Shown one piece after another: positions 7,811-16,790 of a stretch of 64,000 nt of DNA. Below the pieces are notes generated by a model. The model saw only the letters and a program-made list of their open reading frames with translations. It made no database searches and was not told where the DNA came from. Position 1 is the first letter of the stretch. Each line of letters begins with the position of its first letter. The stretch is taken from contig JBNKCG010000027.1 in NCBI GenBank assembly GCA_050287605.1, forward strand, positions 1 through 64,000, written 5' to 3'. Both the position numbers and the translations under genes were made by a program. The stretch is from QQUJ01 sp050287605 (GTDB lineage: Bacteria; Pseudomonadota; Gammaproteobacteria; QQUJ01).

Positions 7811-8332
7811 ATGCTGACCATTTCGCAACTGGCCAAACGTTTCGGGCTCTCGCGCAGCACGCTGCTTTACTACGACGCCATCGGTCTGCTGCAACCCTCC
7901 GCACGCAGCACCGCCGGCTACCGGCTCTACTCGGAAAAAGATCAGGAACGCATGGCCGCGATCCAGGGCTACCGCGAGGCGGGCATTGCGCTGGAGACCA
8001 TTGCCGAGATGCTGGAGTCCGGCGGCGGCCGTCTGCGCCGGCGCCTGGACGAACGCCTGACGGCCATCAACTGCGAGATCGCCCGGCTGCGTTATCAGCA
8101 GCAGGTGATCGTGGGGCTGCTGCACAACGACGCGGCGCTGGCCCGCACGCGGGTGATGACCAAGAAACGCTGGACCGCGTTGCTGAGCGCCAGCGGTCTG
8201 GACGAGGCGGGGATGCGGCGCTGGCACCGCGAATTCGAGGCGCAGTCACCCGAGGCGCACCAGGATTTTCTGGAATCGCTGGGGATCGATGCGCGCGAGA
8301 TCGACGAGATCCGCCGCTGGTCGCGTGCGTAG
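7811..8332 (+). CDS. MerR family transcriptional regulator
   Basis: The 173-residue protein opens with the MerR winged helix: LTISQLAKRFGLSRSTLLYYDAIGLLQPSARSTAGYRLYSEKD. A coiled-coil dimer helix follows (residues 75-105) and a C-terminal effector region of about 65 residues (RTRVMTKKRWTALLSASGL onward). The C-terminal part has no Cys cluster, so a metal sensor is unlikely; an organic ligand bound with help of the neighbouring SRPBCC protein is possible but unproven. Confidence 0.88.
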   Translation: MLTISQLAKRFGLSRSTLLYYDAIGLLQPSARSTAGYRLYSEKDQERMAAIQGYREAGIALETIAEMLESGGGRLRRRLDERLTAINCEIARLRYQQQVIVGLLHNDAALARTRVMTKKRWTALLSASGLDEAGMRRWHREFEAQSPEAHQDFLESLGIDAREIDEIRRWSRA

Positions 8333-8336
8333 CGTA

Positions 8337-8360
8337 GGTCGGGTTAGCACCGCGTAACCC
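8337..8360. repeat. Intergenic palindromic repeat (TCGGGTTA...TAACCCGA)
   Basis: Perfect 8-bp arms TCGGGTTA (8337-8344) and TAACCCGA (8353-8360) enclose an 8-nt loop, right after the MerR gene and facing the convergent HXXEE gene. This palindrome type is widespread between genes in many proteobacteria. The following ACAAAAAG may aid termination. Other copies in this window were not found. Confidence 0.55.
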
Positions 8361-8427
8361 GACAAAAAGCCGTGGCGCTGCGGGTTCGGCACCCGCATGA
8401 TTTTCCGCCTGCGGCCGGCGGATCGCC

Positions 8428-8922
8428 TTAGCGCATCGACCCACCCAGCAGCCGCTTTCCCAGCGCGAACAGCAGCGGAATGGAGGCAAGGATGGCGACC
8501 ACGATCAGCGGTCCGCTGACGAGAAAGGTCGAACGCTCGATGTAGCCTTCGTCCAGCGAACGGTAGATCAGCCAACCGCCCAAGGGCAGGTTGAGCAGGA
8601 TCGCCGTGACGGTGCCGGGGGCGTAGCGGCGCAGCGCGATGCTGGCGGCGACGTGGGGGAAGAGCACGTTCAGCACCATGGCCAGGGCGTAGCCGTTGAG
8701 AAAATAGGCGCCGGGGCTGAGCGGTCCGCCCGCGGCCGACAGCCAGGCCGCGGCCAGTACGGCGATGGACAATACCGTCACCGCAAAGCGGAACGGACCA
8801 GCCCCGATGCGCGCGTGCCAGCGTCCGGTGTGCGCCGACCAGGCCGGCAGGCGCCACGCCTCCTCCAGGTTGTGAACGACCACGCCCGCTGCAAACCACC
8901 AACCGAGCAGGGCAAGGCTCAC
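8428..8922 (-). CDS. HXXEE domain membrane protein
   Basis: The 164-residue protein has about five hydrophobic helices (LALLGWWFAAGVVV, FAVTVLSIAVLAAAWL, GYALAMVLNVLFPHVAASIA, AILLNLPLGGWLIY, VVAILASIPLLFALG). It carries the family motif HNLEEA in the first helix, with a second conserved NVLFPHV. The function of HXXEE proteins is unknown. The GTG start at 8922 overlaps the TGA of the upstream thioesterase (GTGA), indicating coupled translation; the frame further 5' runs inside that gene. Confidence 0.75.
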   Translation of the reverse strand: MSLALLGWWFAAGVVVHNLEEAWRLPAWSAHTGRWHARIGAGPFRFAVTVLSIAVLAAAWLSAAGGPLSPGAYFLNGYALAMVLNVLFPHVAASIALRRYAPGTVTAILLNLPLGGWLIYRSLDEGYIERSTFLVSGPLIVVAILASIPLLFALGKRLLGGSMR

Positions 8923-9353
8923 GGCTGGGCCTTGGTTTGCGGCCCCTGCCCGAGGCGCGCAATCGTCCCCTGTGCCACGGCGCACAGCTGTTCCGTGTCG
9001 TCTGTTACGACGAAGACTTCACAGCGGCAAACCGCCTGATTGGCGCCCGAGTGAACCACGTCGGCGCGGGCGATGAGGCGGCTGCCCTGGGCCGGCCGCA
9101 GGTAGTTGATCTTGTATTCCGCCGTCACCACCGCCGTTCCCAGGGTACTGCCGCCCGCGAAGGTGAGCGCGTTGTCCGCGGCGTAGCTCACCACGCCGCC
9201 GTGGGCGAAGCCGTGTTGCTGCAACAGCGGCGGCGTCAGCGGAACGGCCAGCTCGGCGTGCCCGGCGGAGAAGGCGAGCAGTTGCGCGTCCACTAACTGG
9301 CTGAACGGCTGCGCCGCCAACACCGCTCTTCCCAGCTCCAACAGATCATCCAT
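8919..9353 (-). CDS. PaaI-type hotdog thioesterase
   Basis: The 144-residue single hotdog fold shows the HGGVVSYAADNAL motif (helix with catalytic Asp/Asn neighbours) and QHGFAHGG before it. The strands VVTAEYKINYLRPAQG and LIARADVVHSG follow, all typical of PaaI/YigI thioesterases that hydrolyse aryl- or acyl-CoA. ATG 9353 has AGGAGAG at the right distance. The upstream open frame to 9452 has no family similarity. It forms a pair with the HXXEE protein. Confidence 0.85.
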   Translation of the reverse strand: MDDLLELGRAVLAAQPFSQLVDAQLLAFSAGHAELAVPLTPPLLQQHGFAHGGVVSYAADNALTFAGGSTLGTAVVTAEYKINYLRPAQGSRLIARADVVHSGANQAVCRCEVFVVTDDTEQLCAVAQGTIARLGQGPQTKAQP

Positions 9354-9476
9354 CCGTGCTCTCCTGTTTCGGGGTGGGTGCCACCGAGCCTGCCCGGCCA
9401 AGCCTTGTCGTCGTGCACCGTCCATATCGCCCCGATATTCTTTTCGATCCACACCGCCGGCGTCTCTCCGGGCGCG

Positions 9477-10448
9477 TTACACCCGTTCGCCGTTGGCGAG
9501 ATTCTGCGGACGGCCTTGCGCGAAGGCGACGACGTTTTCGAAGGCGATTCTGAAGTAGAGCTCGTAGCTGTTGCGTTCGACGTATCCCAGGTGCGGCGTG
9601 CACAGCACGTTGGGCAGTCCGAGCAGCGGCTCGTTTTCCGCGGTGGCGGGTTCGTTCTCGAACACGTCGACGGCGGCACGCTTGCCTGGGTGTTCGCGCA
9701 ACTCCGCGAGCAGCGCGCCGGGTTCCACCAGCTCGGCGCGGCTGGTGTTGACGAACAGCGAGTCGGGCTTCATGCGTGCCAGATCGGCGCGCGTCACGCA
9801 GCCGCGCGTCGCCGCATGCAGGCGCAGGTGCAGCGTCACCACGTCGCATTCGGCAAAGAATTCCGCCTTGTCGGCGGCCGCCTGAAAGCCGTGTTGTTGC
9901 GCCAGTGATCGGGACGCTTCACTGCCCCACACCCGCACCGTCATGCCGAACGCCTGGGCGTATCGGGCGATACGCCGGCCGATCTTGCCGTAACCCCAGA
10001 GGCCCAGGGTGAGGCCGTTGAGGGTGCGGCCCAAACCCATCCCCGACTGCTGCCAGCGGCCGTCGCGCAACTGTGCGGCGTATTGGGGCAGATAGCGCGA
10101 GGCGGAGAGCAGCAGCGCCCAGCACAGCTCCGCGGGCGCGACCGGCGAGCCGACGCCCTCGGCAACTGCTACGCCGTGGCGCGTGCAGGCGTCGAGGTCC
10201 AGGTGGTTGCTGATCTTGCCGGTCTGGCTGATCAGCCGGAGGTGGGGCAGCGCGCCGAGCAGGCGCTCGTCGATCCGCGTGCGTTCGCGGATCAGCACCA
10301 GCGCCTCGTAACCCTGGAGTTTCGCCGCCAGCACCGCCGGATCGGCTTCGCTGTCGGTAAAGACGCGCACCTCGTGGCCGTCCAGGAGCCGGAAGCACTC
10401 CAGGGTGCGCACCGCATCCTGGTAGTCGTCGAGGATGGCGATCTTCAT
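9477..10448 (-). CDS. D-isomer-specific 2-hydroxyacid dehydrogenase family protein
   Basis: The 323-residue protein has the two-lobed fold. The N-terminal lobe is MKIAILDDYQDAVRTLECF with LVLIRERTRID and the NAD-binding motif is LGLWGYGKIGRRIARYAQAF. Catalytic residues are Arg in NTSRAELVEPGALL, Glu in VDVFENEPA and His in CTPHLGYVERNS. The substrate cannot be fixed; this subgroup is often labelled phosphoglycerate dehydrogenase-like, but the C-terminal ACT domain of SerA is absent. The start sits 5 nt after the tag stop, so the two are probably co-transcribed. Confidence 0.85.
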   Translation of the reverse strand: MKIAILDDYQDAVRTLECFRLLDGHEVRVFTDSEADPAVLAAKLQGYEALVLIRERTRIDERLLGALPHLRLISQTGKISNHLDLDACTRHGVAVAEGVGSPVAPAELCWALLLSASRYLPQYAAQLRDGRWQQSGMGLGRTLNGLTLGLWGYGKIGRRIARYAQAFGMTVRVWGSEASRSLAQQHGFQAAADKAEFFAECDVVTLHLRLHAATRGCVTRADLARMKPDSLFVNTSRAELVEPGALLAELREHPGKRAAVDVFENEPATAENEPLLGLPNVLCTPHLGYVERNSYELYFRIAFENVVAFAQGRPQNLANGERV

Positions 10449-10453
10449 GGGCG

Positions 10454-11059
10454 CTAGCGCCCGGGGCGCTTGAAGGTCTTGCGTGCGCGCTCCACTTTGG
10501 CGCGGATGACGCAGTCGTGCTCGTGATCGTTGACCATGCCCATGGCCTGCATGAAGGCGTAGACCGTGGTCGGTCCGACGAATTTCCAGCCGCGTTTCTT
10601 GAGGTCTTTGGACAGGGCCACCGATTCCGCCGACGTCGAGACGGTCTGCGGCGCGGGCAGCGTTTTCGCGTCGGGTTCGAATCGCCACACGTAGGCGGCC
10701 AACGAACCCTCCTGCTTGACCAGCTCCCGCGCCCGCTGCGCGTTGTTGATGACCGCCTCGATCTTGCCGCGGTGGCGCACGATGCCCTCGTCCTTGAGCA
10801 GACGCGTCACGTCGCGCTGGGTGAAGCGCGCGACGCGCTCGAAGTCGAAGTGGTGGAAGGCGGCACGGAAGTTTTCGCGCTTGACGAGAATGGTGCGCCA
10901 GCTCAGTCCCGACTGGAATCCCTCCAGGCTCAGCTTCTCGAACAGACGCTGGTCGTCGGCGACCGGATAGCCCCACTCGGCGTCGTGATAGGCGAGGAAC
11001 TCGGGGGCGGCGCTGCACCAGGCGCAGCGCGGTTTGGTATCGGTGGTCGGCGGGCTCAT
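10454..11059 (-). CDS. tag: DNA-3-methyladenine glycosylase I
   Basis: The 201-residue protein starts PRCAWCSAAPEFLAYHDAEWGYP, where Cys, His and later CVI residues build the Tag zinc snap (the partners lie in the NDHEHDCVIR region near the C-terminus). The WRTILVKRENFRAAF and SLEGFQSGLSW segments are hallmark Tag motifs. The enzyme excises 3-methyladenine from alkylated DNA. Length is as in the family (about 190). ATG 11059 is the first in frame. Confidence 0.93.
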   Translation of the reverse strand: MSPPTTDTKPRCAWCSAAPEFLAYHDAEWGYPVADDQRLFEKLSLEGFQSGLSWRTILVKRENFRAAFHHFDFERVARFTQRDVTRLLKDEGIVRHRGKIEAVINNAQRARELVKQEGSLAAYVWRFEPDAKTLPAPQTVSTSAESVALSKDLKKRGWKFVGPTTVYAFMQAMGMVNDHEHDCVIRAKVERARKTFKRPGR

Positions 11060-11146
11060 GGGTTAAGGACTCCTGCTGGCGGAAGCGCGAATACGGCAAT
11101 CATAGCCGTCCTCCGGCAGGCGAGGTGCGCAGATGGCAACGAGAGT

Positions 11147-12664
11147 TCAAAAGCGCGCGGCCGTCTCCGTGTTGACCAGCGTGCCGGTGGCGAAGGCCAG
11201 CGAGGCGGCGGCGGTGAGCGAATCGCTGAGCGTCTTCGCCTGTGCGAGCCGGGCCTTGAGCAGGCCGGTCTGGGCGACGCTCACCTCGGAGAGTGTGCCC
11301 AACCCGTGGCGGTAGTAGTCGAGCGTCGCCTCGTAGGTGGTGTTGGCCGCCTTCACCAGTTCGGATGCCGCAGCGTAGGCCGAGAGGCCGGTGTTGAGCG
11401 CGTTGTAGGCGACGACGATCTGGCGTGCCGCCGCGTTCTGCGTGCGCACGAAATCCTCGCGCGCCGCTGCCGCGTTGGCGCGCGCCGCATCGAGCCGTCG
11501 GCTGCGCATGCCGCCGTCGAAGATCGGGATGGTGAGCCCGATCATCAACGAGGCGTTGGGCTGGTCGAAGTCCGCTGTCGCGTCGCGCGACACGCGGCTG
11601 TCGGAGACGTCCAACTCGCCCGTCAGCCGGTTGTAGGAGCCGGTCAATGCGATCTTGGGCAGAAACTGCGCCTTGGCCGCCGCGACGCCCTTTTCGTCGG
11701 CCCGCGCCTTGGACAGCGCCGCCAGCACGTCGGGGCGGCGTTTGAGCGATTCGGCGATCAGGCGGTCGAGATCGTGCGGCACGCGCTGCGGCGGTCCGCG
11801 TCTGCCGATCTCCTCGATCTTGATGGCGGTGGTGGGTGCGATGCCCATGGCGCCCATGAGGGTACTGTAGGCGTCGGCCTCCGTGCCTACGGCCTGGGCC
11901 AGGTCGAACTTGGCCTGGGCGACCTGCTGCGTGGCCTGCGCGGTCTCGATGGTGGTGGCGATGCCGCTCTTTTGCCGGGCGCGGGTCGCTTTGAGCACGG
12001 TCTGCGCGTTGTCCAGCGCATCCCGGTTGATCTGCGTCTGCAGGCGTGCCGCGGCGAGCTGGTAGTAGGCGGCGCTGACGTCGAAGATCAGTTTCTGGTG
12101 CGTGCCGTTGAAGGAGACGTTGGCGGCAAACGCCAGATCGCGTGCGGCGCCGACGGTGGCTTGGCGGCCGCCGAAGTCGAACAGCAGCCAGTTGACGGTG
12201 AGGGCGGCCACCGTCTGCGTGCCGCTGGTGGTGAGCACGCCGTCGGGAATGTCGATGGGCGGCGCGGACAGGCCCGGCGCGACGGCGGAGGTCTTGGCGT
12301 AGCCGGCCAGCACCTGTGCGCTGAGCAGCGGCAGGTAGGCGGCCTCCGAGATGCCGACGGCGAAGGCGGCCTGACGCGCCCGTTCCCACGCGGCGCGCGT
12401 TGCCGGGTTGGAGCGCTGCGCGATGTCGATGAGTTCGGCGAGACTGTAGCGGTGCTCCAGGTCGATGTTCGGACGGCTCGCCGGTTGCGGAAACGGTGCG
12501 TCGACGGTGACGGAAAAGTCGCGGCTACCGGGCTGCGCCTCCAGGGCAAACGGCGTCTGCGGGTCGGGCGACGGCGCGACCTGTGCCGACGAGGCGCAGC
12601 CGGCGAGCACCAGCCAGCCGCCGCACAATCCACCGCACGCTATCTGTTTCATCCGGGTTTTCAC
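11147..12664 (-). CDS. mdtP: Outer-membrane efflux lipoprotein, TolC/NodT type (MdtP-like)
   Basis: The protein of about 505 residues has a lipoprotein signal (basic MKTRMK, then GGLCGGWLVLAGC with the lipobox LAGC). It also has two repeated TolC domains of long helices and beta segments (RYSLAELIDIAQRSNPATRAAWERA, HDLDRLIAESLKRRPDVLAALSKA). The GTG start at 12664 is chosen for GGAG 11 nt upstream; ATG 12652 is an alternative. It provides the outer-membrane exit for the FUSC and HlyD partners encoded directly upstream. Confidence 0.85.
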   Translation of the reverse strand: MKTRMKQIACGGLCGGWLVLAGCASSAQVAPSPDPQTPFALEAQPGSRDFSVTVDAPFPQPASRPNIDLEHRYSLAELIDIAQRSNPATRAAWERARQAAFAVGISEAAYLPLLSAQVLAGYAKTSAVAPGLSAPPIDIPDGVLTTSGTQTVAALTVNWLLFDFGGRQATVGAARDLAFAANVSFNGTHQKLIFDVSAAYYQLAAARLQTQINRDALDNAQTVLKATRARQKSGIATTIETAQATQQVAQAKFDLAQAVGTEADAYSTLMGAMGIAPTTAIKIEEIGRRGPPQRVPHDLDRLIAESLKRRPDVLAALSKARADEKGVAAAKAQFLPKIALTGSYNRLTGELDVSDSRVSRDATADFDQPNASLMIGLTIPIFDGGMRSRRLDAARANAAAAREDFVRTQNAAARQIVVAYNALNTGLSAYAAASELVKAANTTYEATLDYYRHGLGTLSEVSVAQTGLLKARLAQAKTLSDSLTAAASLAFATGTLVNTETAARF

Positions 12665-12671
12665 TTTTGCT

Positions 12672-14720
12672 CTAACTCCATTGCGCTGCAATCCGGCTCA
12701 TCTGGGTGTCGATCTGTTGGCACAGCAGCAGCCGCGCCTGCAGTTCGGCCAGGATCGATGCCCGGGATTTTCCCAAGGTGTGGGCGTTGGCCTGCCATTC
12801 GCGGGTGACGATGCTACGCAGGCGCGTATAGGGCCGTGACCAGTTCACGGCGGTGTGCTGGGGATTGCCGTTGACCGCGGTGACGCTGCAATCGCGCAGG
12901 AACGCCGCGGCGGAAATGCGGAACAGCGCAAACGCGCGCTGGATGTTGCCGGGGATGTGCCGTTCCATCAGCGGCGATTCGTGCGGCGCCTCCGCCAGCA
13001 GCAGCACCGGGAAGGCGAGTTCCGCGATCTCCTTGTGCAGGCGCGCGTTTCTGGCGATCTCGCCCTGATCTCGCTGCATTTCGAAGATGTGCAGTTCGTG
13101 GCTGCGCTCGGCCGCTTCCACCAAGGGATAGAAGGATTGCAGCTCGGAGGGTTTCGGGCGCGACGTATCCAGCATCTTGGACAGCGTCGCCAGCGCGGCG
13201 GAGAGATGCTTGCCCACCGCCGAGGCGATGCTGACCGGCCACAGGTAGGTGAAGATCAGCGTGATGACGACGTTGCCGAACAGGATGCCGATCACGCGGC
13301 TGCCCGCCACCTGCAGATCGTAGTTGGGGCCGTACCCGACCAGCACCGTGAGAAAGAAGCAGAGCGCCATCTGCCAGCCCACGTACTGGATGCGTTTCGA
13401 GCCGTTGGCCACCCACGCCGAAACAAACGTGCCGACCCCCACCAGCGCCAGCAGGTGACCGATGTCGGTCATGTGCGGCATGAGAAACAGCACCGCGCCG
13501 ATACCCATGGCCGCGCCGATCAGTGCACCGGTAATGCGCAGCGTCAGCTTGTGGATGGTTTCGCCGGTGGTGCCTAGCGCCACGTAGTAACCGGTCACCA
13601 TGGCGGTGTGGATCTCGAACCAGCCCAGGGCGGTGTAGGTGATGTAGCAGATCATCACCGCCAGCAGCGACTTGAGCGCGAACTGGGTGTAGACGGGATT
13701 GGTGAAGGCATCCTTGGCGAGGAAAGGCTCCTGCGCTTCGGCGTCGCCGTCGGCGGACGCGGGTGTAGGGGGGGAGGCGAGGATCTGTTCCAGGCGTGCC
13801 ACGCTGCGGGCCACCTCGCGCTTGCCCAGCGCTTGGAACGGTGGGTGCGCGTCGTCTTCCCGCGCGGGCAGCGCCTTGCCGGCGACGATGGCGCCCTGCA
13901 GACGGGCGAGGCGGTCGAGCAGGTCGTCGCGCTCGTCATCGCTCCACACCACATCGATCTCCCACGCCGCTTCGGCGTAGGCGAGCAGATCGAAGCTGAC
14001 CACGATCAGGCGCTCGGTGCGCGCCAGCTCTTCGGGGGACATCCTGGCTAGAAAACGCGCCGACTTGCGCCAGCCGTGCAGCGGTTCGTTGCCGTGGGCG
14101 AGCAGTTGAGAAACCGGCTTGGAGGCGACGTCGGGGGAACGGATGACCTCGGCGGCGGCGGCCAGGCGCTGGGCCAGCTCGCGGCGCAGCAGCGTGGCGG
14201 GATTGGTTCCGGCCAGCGCGTTGAGCACGATCATGAACAGCATGGGGAAGAACACCGCCACCCAGATCCATGCCAGCCCGCGCGTCAGCAGCTCCGGCGT
14301 CGGTACCTCATCGTAGAGCGTCAGCGCGAAGGCGAAGACGAATCCCACGGTGGCGGCGATGGGGCCTGCCTTGCTGGCCTGTGAGAAGAACATACCGGCG
14401 AAGGTGAACAGTACGATCAGCAGCAGGCGCAGCTCGGGCTCGTCCGCCGATACCATCAGCAACACGAACGCCAGCAGAATTCCCGCGGTCGCCGCCACGA
14501 TCAGCGCGATGCCGATCCGGATGGCGGAGCCGGCGTTGTCGCGGGCGGCGAAGAAGACCAGGTAGCAGGAGATGGCGGCTTCCGGCACCTGCAGCGCCAT
14601 GGCCACGGCCACGATCACCATGCACAGCACCGTCATGCGCACGGTCTGGCCAAGGCGCCCTTCGTAGGGTCGCAGCTCCTCGCGCAGCACCGTCCGCAGG
14701 GCGAGTCTATTTCTCCACAT
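12672..14720 (-). CDS. mdtO: FUSC family inner-membrane efflux protein (MdtO/AaeB-like)
   Basis: The 682-residue protein has two hydrophobic blocks. The first holds about six helices at residues 25-175 (VRMTVLCMVIVAVAMALQV, IGIALIVAATAGILLAFVLL, LIVLFTFAGMFFSQ, IWVAVFFPMLFMIVLNAL) and the second lies at residues 355-490. A cytoplasmic region separates them and another follows. This is the fusaric-acid-resistance/aromatic acid exporter architecture. Its place between HlyD and TolC genes matches the mdtNOP order. It overlaps mdtN by 14 nt and leaves only 7 nt to mdtP. Confidence 0.85.
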   Translation of the reverse strand: MWRNRLALRTVLREELRPYEGRLGQTVRMTVLCMVIVAVAMALQVPEAAISCYLVFFAARDNAGSAIRIGIALIVAATAGILLAFVLLMVSADEPELRLLLIVLFTFAGMFFSQASKAGPIAATVGFVFAFALTLYDEVPTPELLTRGLAWIWVAVFFPMLFMIVLNALAGTNPATLLRRELAQRLAAAAEVIRSPDVASKPVSQLLAHGNEPLHGWRKSARFLARMSPEELARTERLIVVSFDLLAYAEAAWEIDVVWSDDERDDLLDRLARLQGAIVAGKALPAREDDAHPPFQALGKREVARSVARLEQILASPPTPASADGDAEAQEPFLAKDAFTNPVYTQFALKSLLAVMICYITYTALGWFEIHTAMVTGYYVALGTTGETIHKLTLRITGALIGAAMGIGAVLFLMPHMTDIGHLLALVGVGTFVSAWVANGSKRIQYVGWQMALCFFLTVLVGYGPNYDLQVAGSRVIGILFGNVVITLIFTYLWPVSIASAVGKHLSAALATLSKMLDTSRPKPSELQSFYPLVEAAERSHELHIFEMQRDQGEIARNARLHKEIAELAFPVLLLAEAPHESPLMERHIPGNIQRAFALFRISAAAFLRDCSVTAVNGNPQHTAVNWSRPYTRLRSIVTREWQANAHTLGKSRASILAELQARLLLCQQIDTQMSRIAAQWS

Positions 14721-15768
14721 GGCGCGAGCCCTCGTCGCCGCTGCGCTCGTGGACGACGACCACGGCCGAGGCGCCGATGCGCATCAGCTCGTCGGGCGGG
14801 GTGTGCAGGTGCACGTAGACGGGAAACCGTTTGGCGACTCGCACCCAGTTGAGCGAGTTGGCGACGATGGGCAGACCGATCACCGTGGCCGATTCCTGCG
14901 AGCGCACGCCCCAGCCGGTGCTGACTACCTCGCCTGCGAGCCGGCGGTTGGGATCGGCCATGACGTAGACGTCTGCGCTGTCGCCGACCTGGATGCGGGC
15001 CAGCTCGGTCTCTTTGAAAAAGCCCACCGCCTCCCATTGCCCGGTGTTGATCAGCGAGAACAGCGGCGTGCCGAGGAGCGCGTACTCGCCTTCCGCCATG
15101 ATCAGGCCGGAGACCCTGCCGTCGAACGGCGCCCGCACCACGGTGTTGTCCAGGTCGCGCTGCGCCAGCGCCACGGCCGCCTCGGCCACCGCCACCTGGG
15201 CGGTGCGGGTGTCCAGCGTGCCGACGATGGTCTCGGCGCTGGTCGACTGCGCCAGCGCCTGGTCGAGGCTGACCAGCGCGTCGCGGTACGCGGTGCGCGC
15301 CTGATCCACCTGCTGGGCGGTGACGTAGCCCTTGGCGAGCAGCGGCTCCAGGCGGGTCAGGGTCTGTTTCGCCAGCGAGGCGTTGAGGCGCGCGCGCTCC
15401 ACCTGCTTGTCCGCCACCTGGGAGTTGGACTGTTCGGCAGAGAGGTTCTTGCCCCCCTGGCGCACCTCCGATTTCGCCGCTGCCAGCTCCGCCTGCGCCT
15501 GCTCCAGGCGCAGCTGATAGGGTTCGGGGTCGACGCGGAACAGCACGTCGCCTTTCTTGACCGCGGCGTTGTTCTGCACCTCGATGGCGACGATGCGGCC
15601 CGGTACCGTCGCCGAGACGTGTACCACGGGCGCTTCGATCTCCGCGGCGTCGGTCCTCGGGTTGGCGGTGTTGATGGCGTAGGCGAACCACACCGCCGCC
15701 AGCGCCGCGACGATGATCGCCAGCGCTAGGAGTTGCGCCAGCACCCGCTTTGCGGTGCGTGCGGCCAT
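14707..15768 (-). CDS. mdtN: HlyD family periplasmic adaptor (MdtN-like)
   Basis: The 353-residue membrane-fusion protein has one N-terminal membrane anchor (VLAQLLALAIIVAALAAVWF) and a split lipoyl domain (VPGRIVAIEVQNNAAVKKGD and RAPFDGRVSGLIMAEGEYAL). Between them lies a long coiled-coil hairpin (residues 80-190). The ending INTGQWEAVGFFKETELARI ... NWVRVAKRFPVYV ... MRIGASAVVVV closely resembles E. coli MdtN as I remember it. ATG 15768 overlaps the TGA of the ytcA-like gene by 4 nt. Confidence 0.88.
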   Translation of the reverse strand: MAARTAKRVLAQLLALAIIVAALAAVWFAYAINTANPRTDAAEIEAPVVHVSATVPGRIVAIEVQNNAAVKKGDVLFRVDPEPYQLRLEQAQAELAAAKSEVRQGGKNLSAEQSNSQVADKQVERARLNASLAKQTLTRLEPLLAKGYVTAQQVDQARTAYRDALVSLDQALAQSTSAETIVGTLDTRTAQVAVAEAAVALAQRDLDNTVVRAPFDGRVSGLIMAEGEYALLGTPLFSLINTGQWEAVGFFKETELARIQVGDSADVYVMADPNRRLAGEVVSTGWGVRSQESATVIGLPIVANSLNWVRVAKRFPVYVHLHTPPDELMRIGASAVVVVHERSGDEGSRHVEK

Positions 15769-16067
15769 CAGCGTGCGCCTCCGCCGGTCCATACCAGCCA
15801 CAGTCCGATGGACGCGGCGATGGTCAGGCACAGGTAGACCACCGGCGCTAGCGGCAGTTGGGCGTCGATGCCGACGGCGATGAAGAGTCTGCGCACGACA
15901 ACGGTGACGATGACCCCCAACACGGCACAAACCAGCCAGGCTGGAAAGTAGGAGCCGAACACCGGGAACACCGGCGCAGCCGCCAAGGCGTTCGAGGCCG
16001 GGACCGCCGCCATGCAGAGTGCGGCAGCCAGCCGCCCTGCACCGCGCCGGGGCTGGCGTCGGATCAC
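15768..16067 (-). CDS. ytcA: YtcA-like small membrane protein of the efflux operon
   Basis: The conserved part APVFPVFGSYFPAWLVCAVL, a second helix (PVVYLCLTIAASIGLWLVW) and the short basic loop between match the YtcA family, found directly upstream of mdtNOP in enterobacteria. The upstream region RRGAGRLAAALCMAAVPASNALA looks like a signal peptide. The start is uncertain: GTG 16067 was chosen (weak GGGGCG upstream) and the frame stays open to 16370 without family features. The role is unknown. Confidence 0.65.
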   Translation of the reverse strand: MIRRQPRRGAGRLAAALCMAAVPASNALAAAPVFPVFGSYFPAWLVCAVLGVIVTVVVRRLFIAVGIDAQLPLAPVVYLCLTIAASIGLWLVWTGGGAR

Positions 16068-16734
16068 GGGGGAGCGCCCCGCTGGGGACGTCGAGACGGT
16101 GGCAGGGGGGTACGGTTTTGTGCCGTCCCGTCGGGTCTGTTCGTGGTCTTTGTTCACGTTTGTTCGTTCAAGTCGACGCGTTGGAAATCCGGCGTAACCA
16201 GGAGATCCCGGATGGCGTCGCTGCATGTCGCTGTGTGGCATCGACGCTGGACCACGAAGCCGCGCGTTGGTATCCAGCTGCCAACCGCCACTGACCGGCG
16301 TACCCCAACGCTGTGGAAGCGGGAGCGGGCGTGTTTGGTTGGCGATGTTTCCGGTTCCGGCGGCGGGCAAACGGCCCGTCCCGCAATCGGCTCGTTGGGG
16401 GAAGCGGTCGTGCCGCGTCCTCCCGGAAAACTACGGGTGGCAAGCGTACGGAACGGGGTGCCGGCAGTCAATTGGCGTGCCAGGTCATTCCGACGCGAGA
16501 CAGGTCGGCCGCGTTAGTGGTTTCCAAATCCGCTCGGTGCTCTCGCGCCGGCCGCCGGCGGCGGATGCGCCTAATGCGAATGTATGGGACCTATCACAAA
16601 ATCCCGCGCGAGCCGTGCCGGTCGCGCGAGGTTCAATGCCGTCTCAGTCCCCGTCCGTCGACCGCCGCGTCGTGGAGCTGGGCTCTCCGCGACGCCGGGC
16701 CTCGGGCCTCGCCGGCCGCGGTGCTCAAATATAT
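16068..16734. other. Gene-less stretch upstream of the ytcA and arsR-type genes
   Basis: About 670 bases separate the two divergent genes. Several open frames exist on both strands but none has a good ribosome-binding site, codon pattern or recognisable motif. The stretch presumably holds the promoters of both units. I see no RNA gene or repeat in it. Confidence 0.5.
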
Positions 16735-16790
16735 TCAACCAATCGGTTGATTTTTTGTGGGGAGCAACTATGTTTAACCACATGGTTGAA
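16735..16790. promoter_or_regulatory. Two palindromic operators for the ArsR-family regulator
   Basis: TCAACC-AATC-GGTTGA (16735-16750) is a perfect 6-bp inverted repeat. AACC-ACAT-GGTT (16776-16787), flanked by further matching bases TT/AA, overlaps codons 3-6 of the arsR-type gene. Their centres are 39 bp apart. The TCAACC/GGTTGA arms suit ArsR-family repressors that autoregulate with an SRPBCC partner. The lower site inside the coding region is unusual. Confidence 0.65.

Noticed and set aside
9477..11099. A 540-codon frame spanning tag and the dehydrogenase
   Set aside because: The first 217 codons read tag in the wrong phase; the dehydrogenase starts at 10448.
15768..16370. Full-length 200-aa version of the YtcA-like protein
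   Set aside because: The first 100 residues are low-complexity, without a membrane or family signal; the conserved part starts about residue 120.
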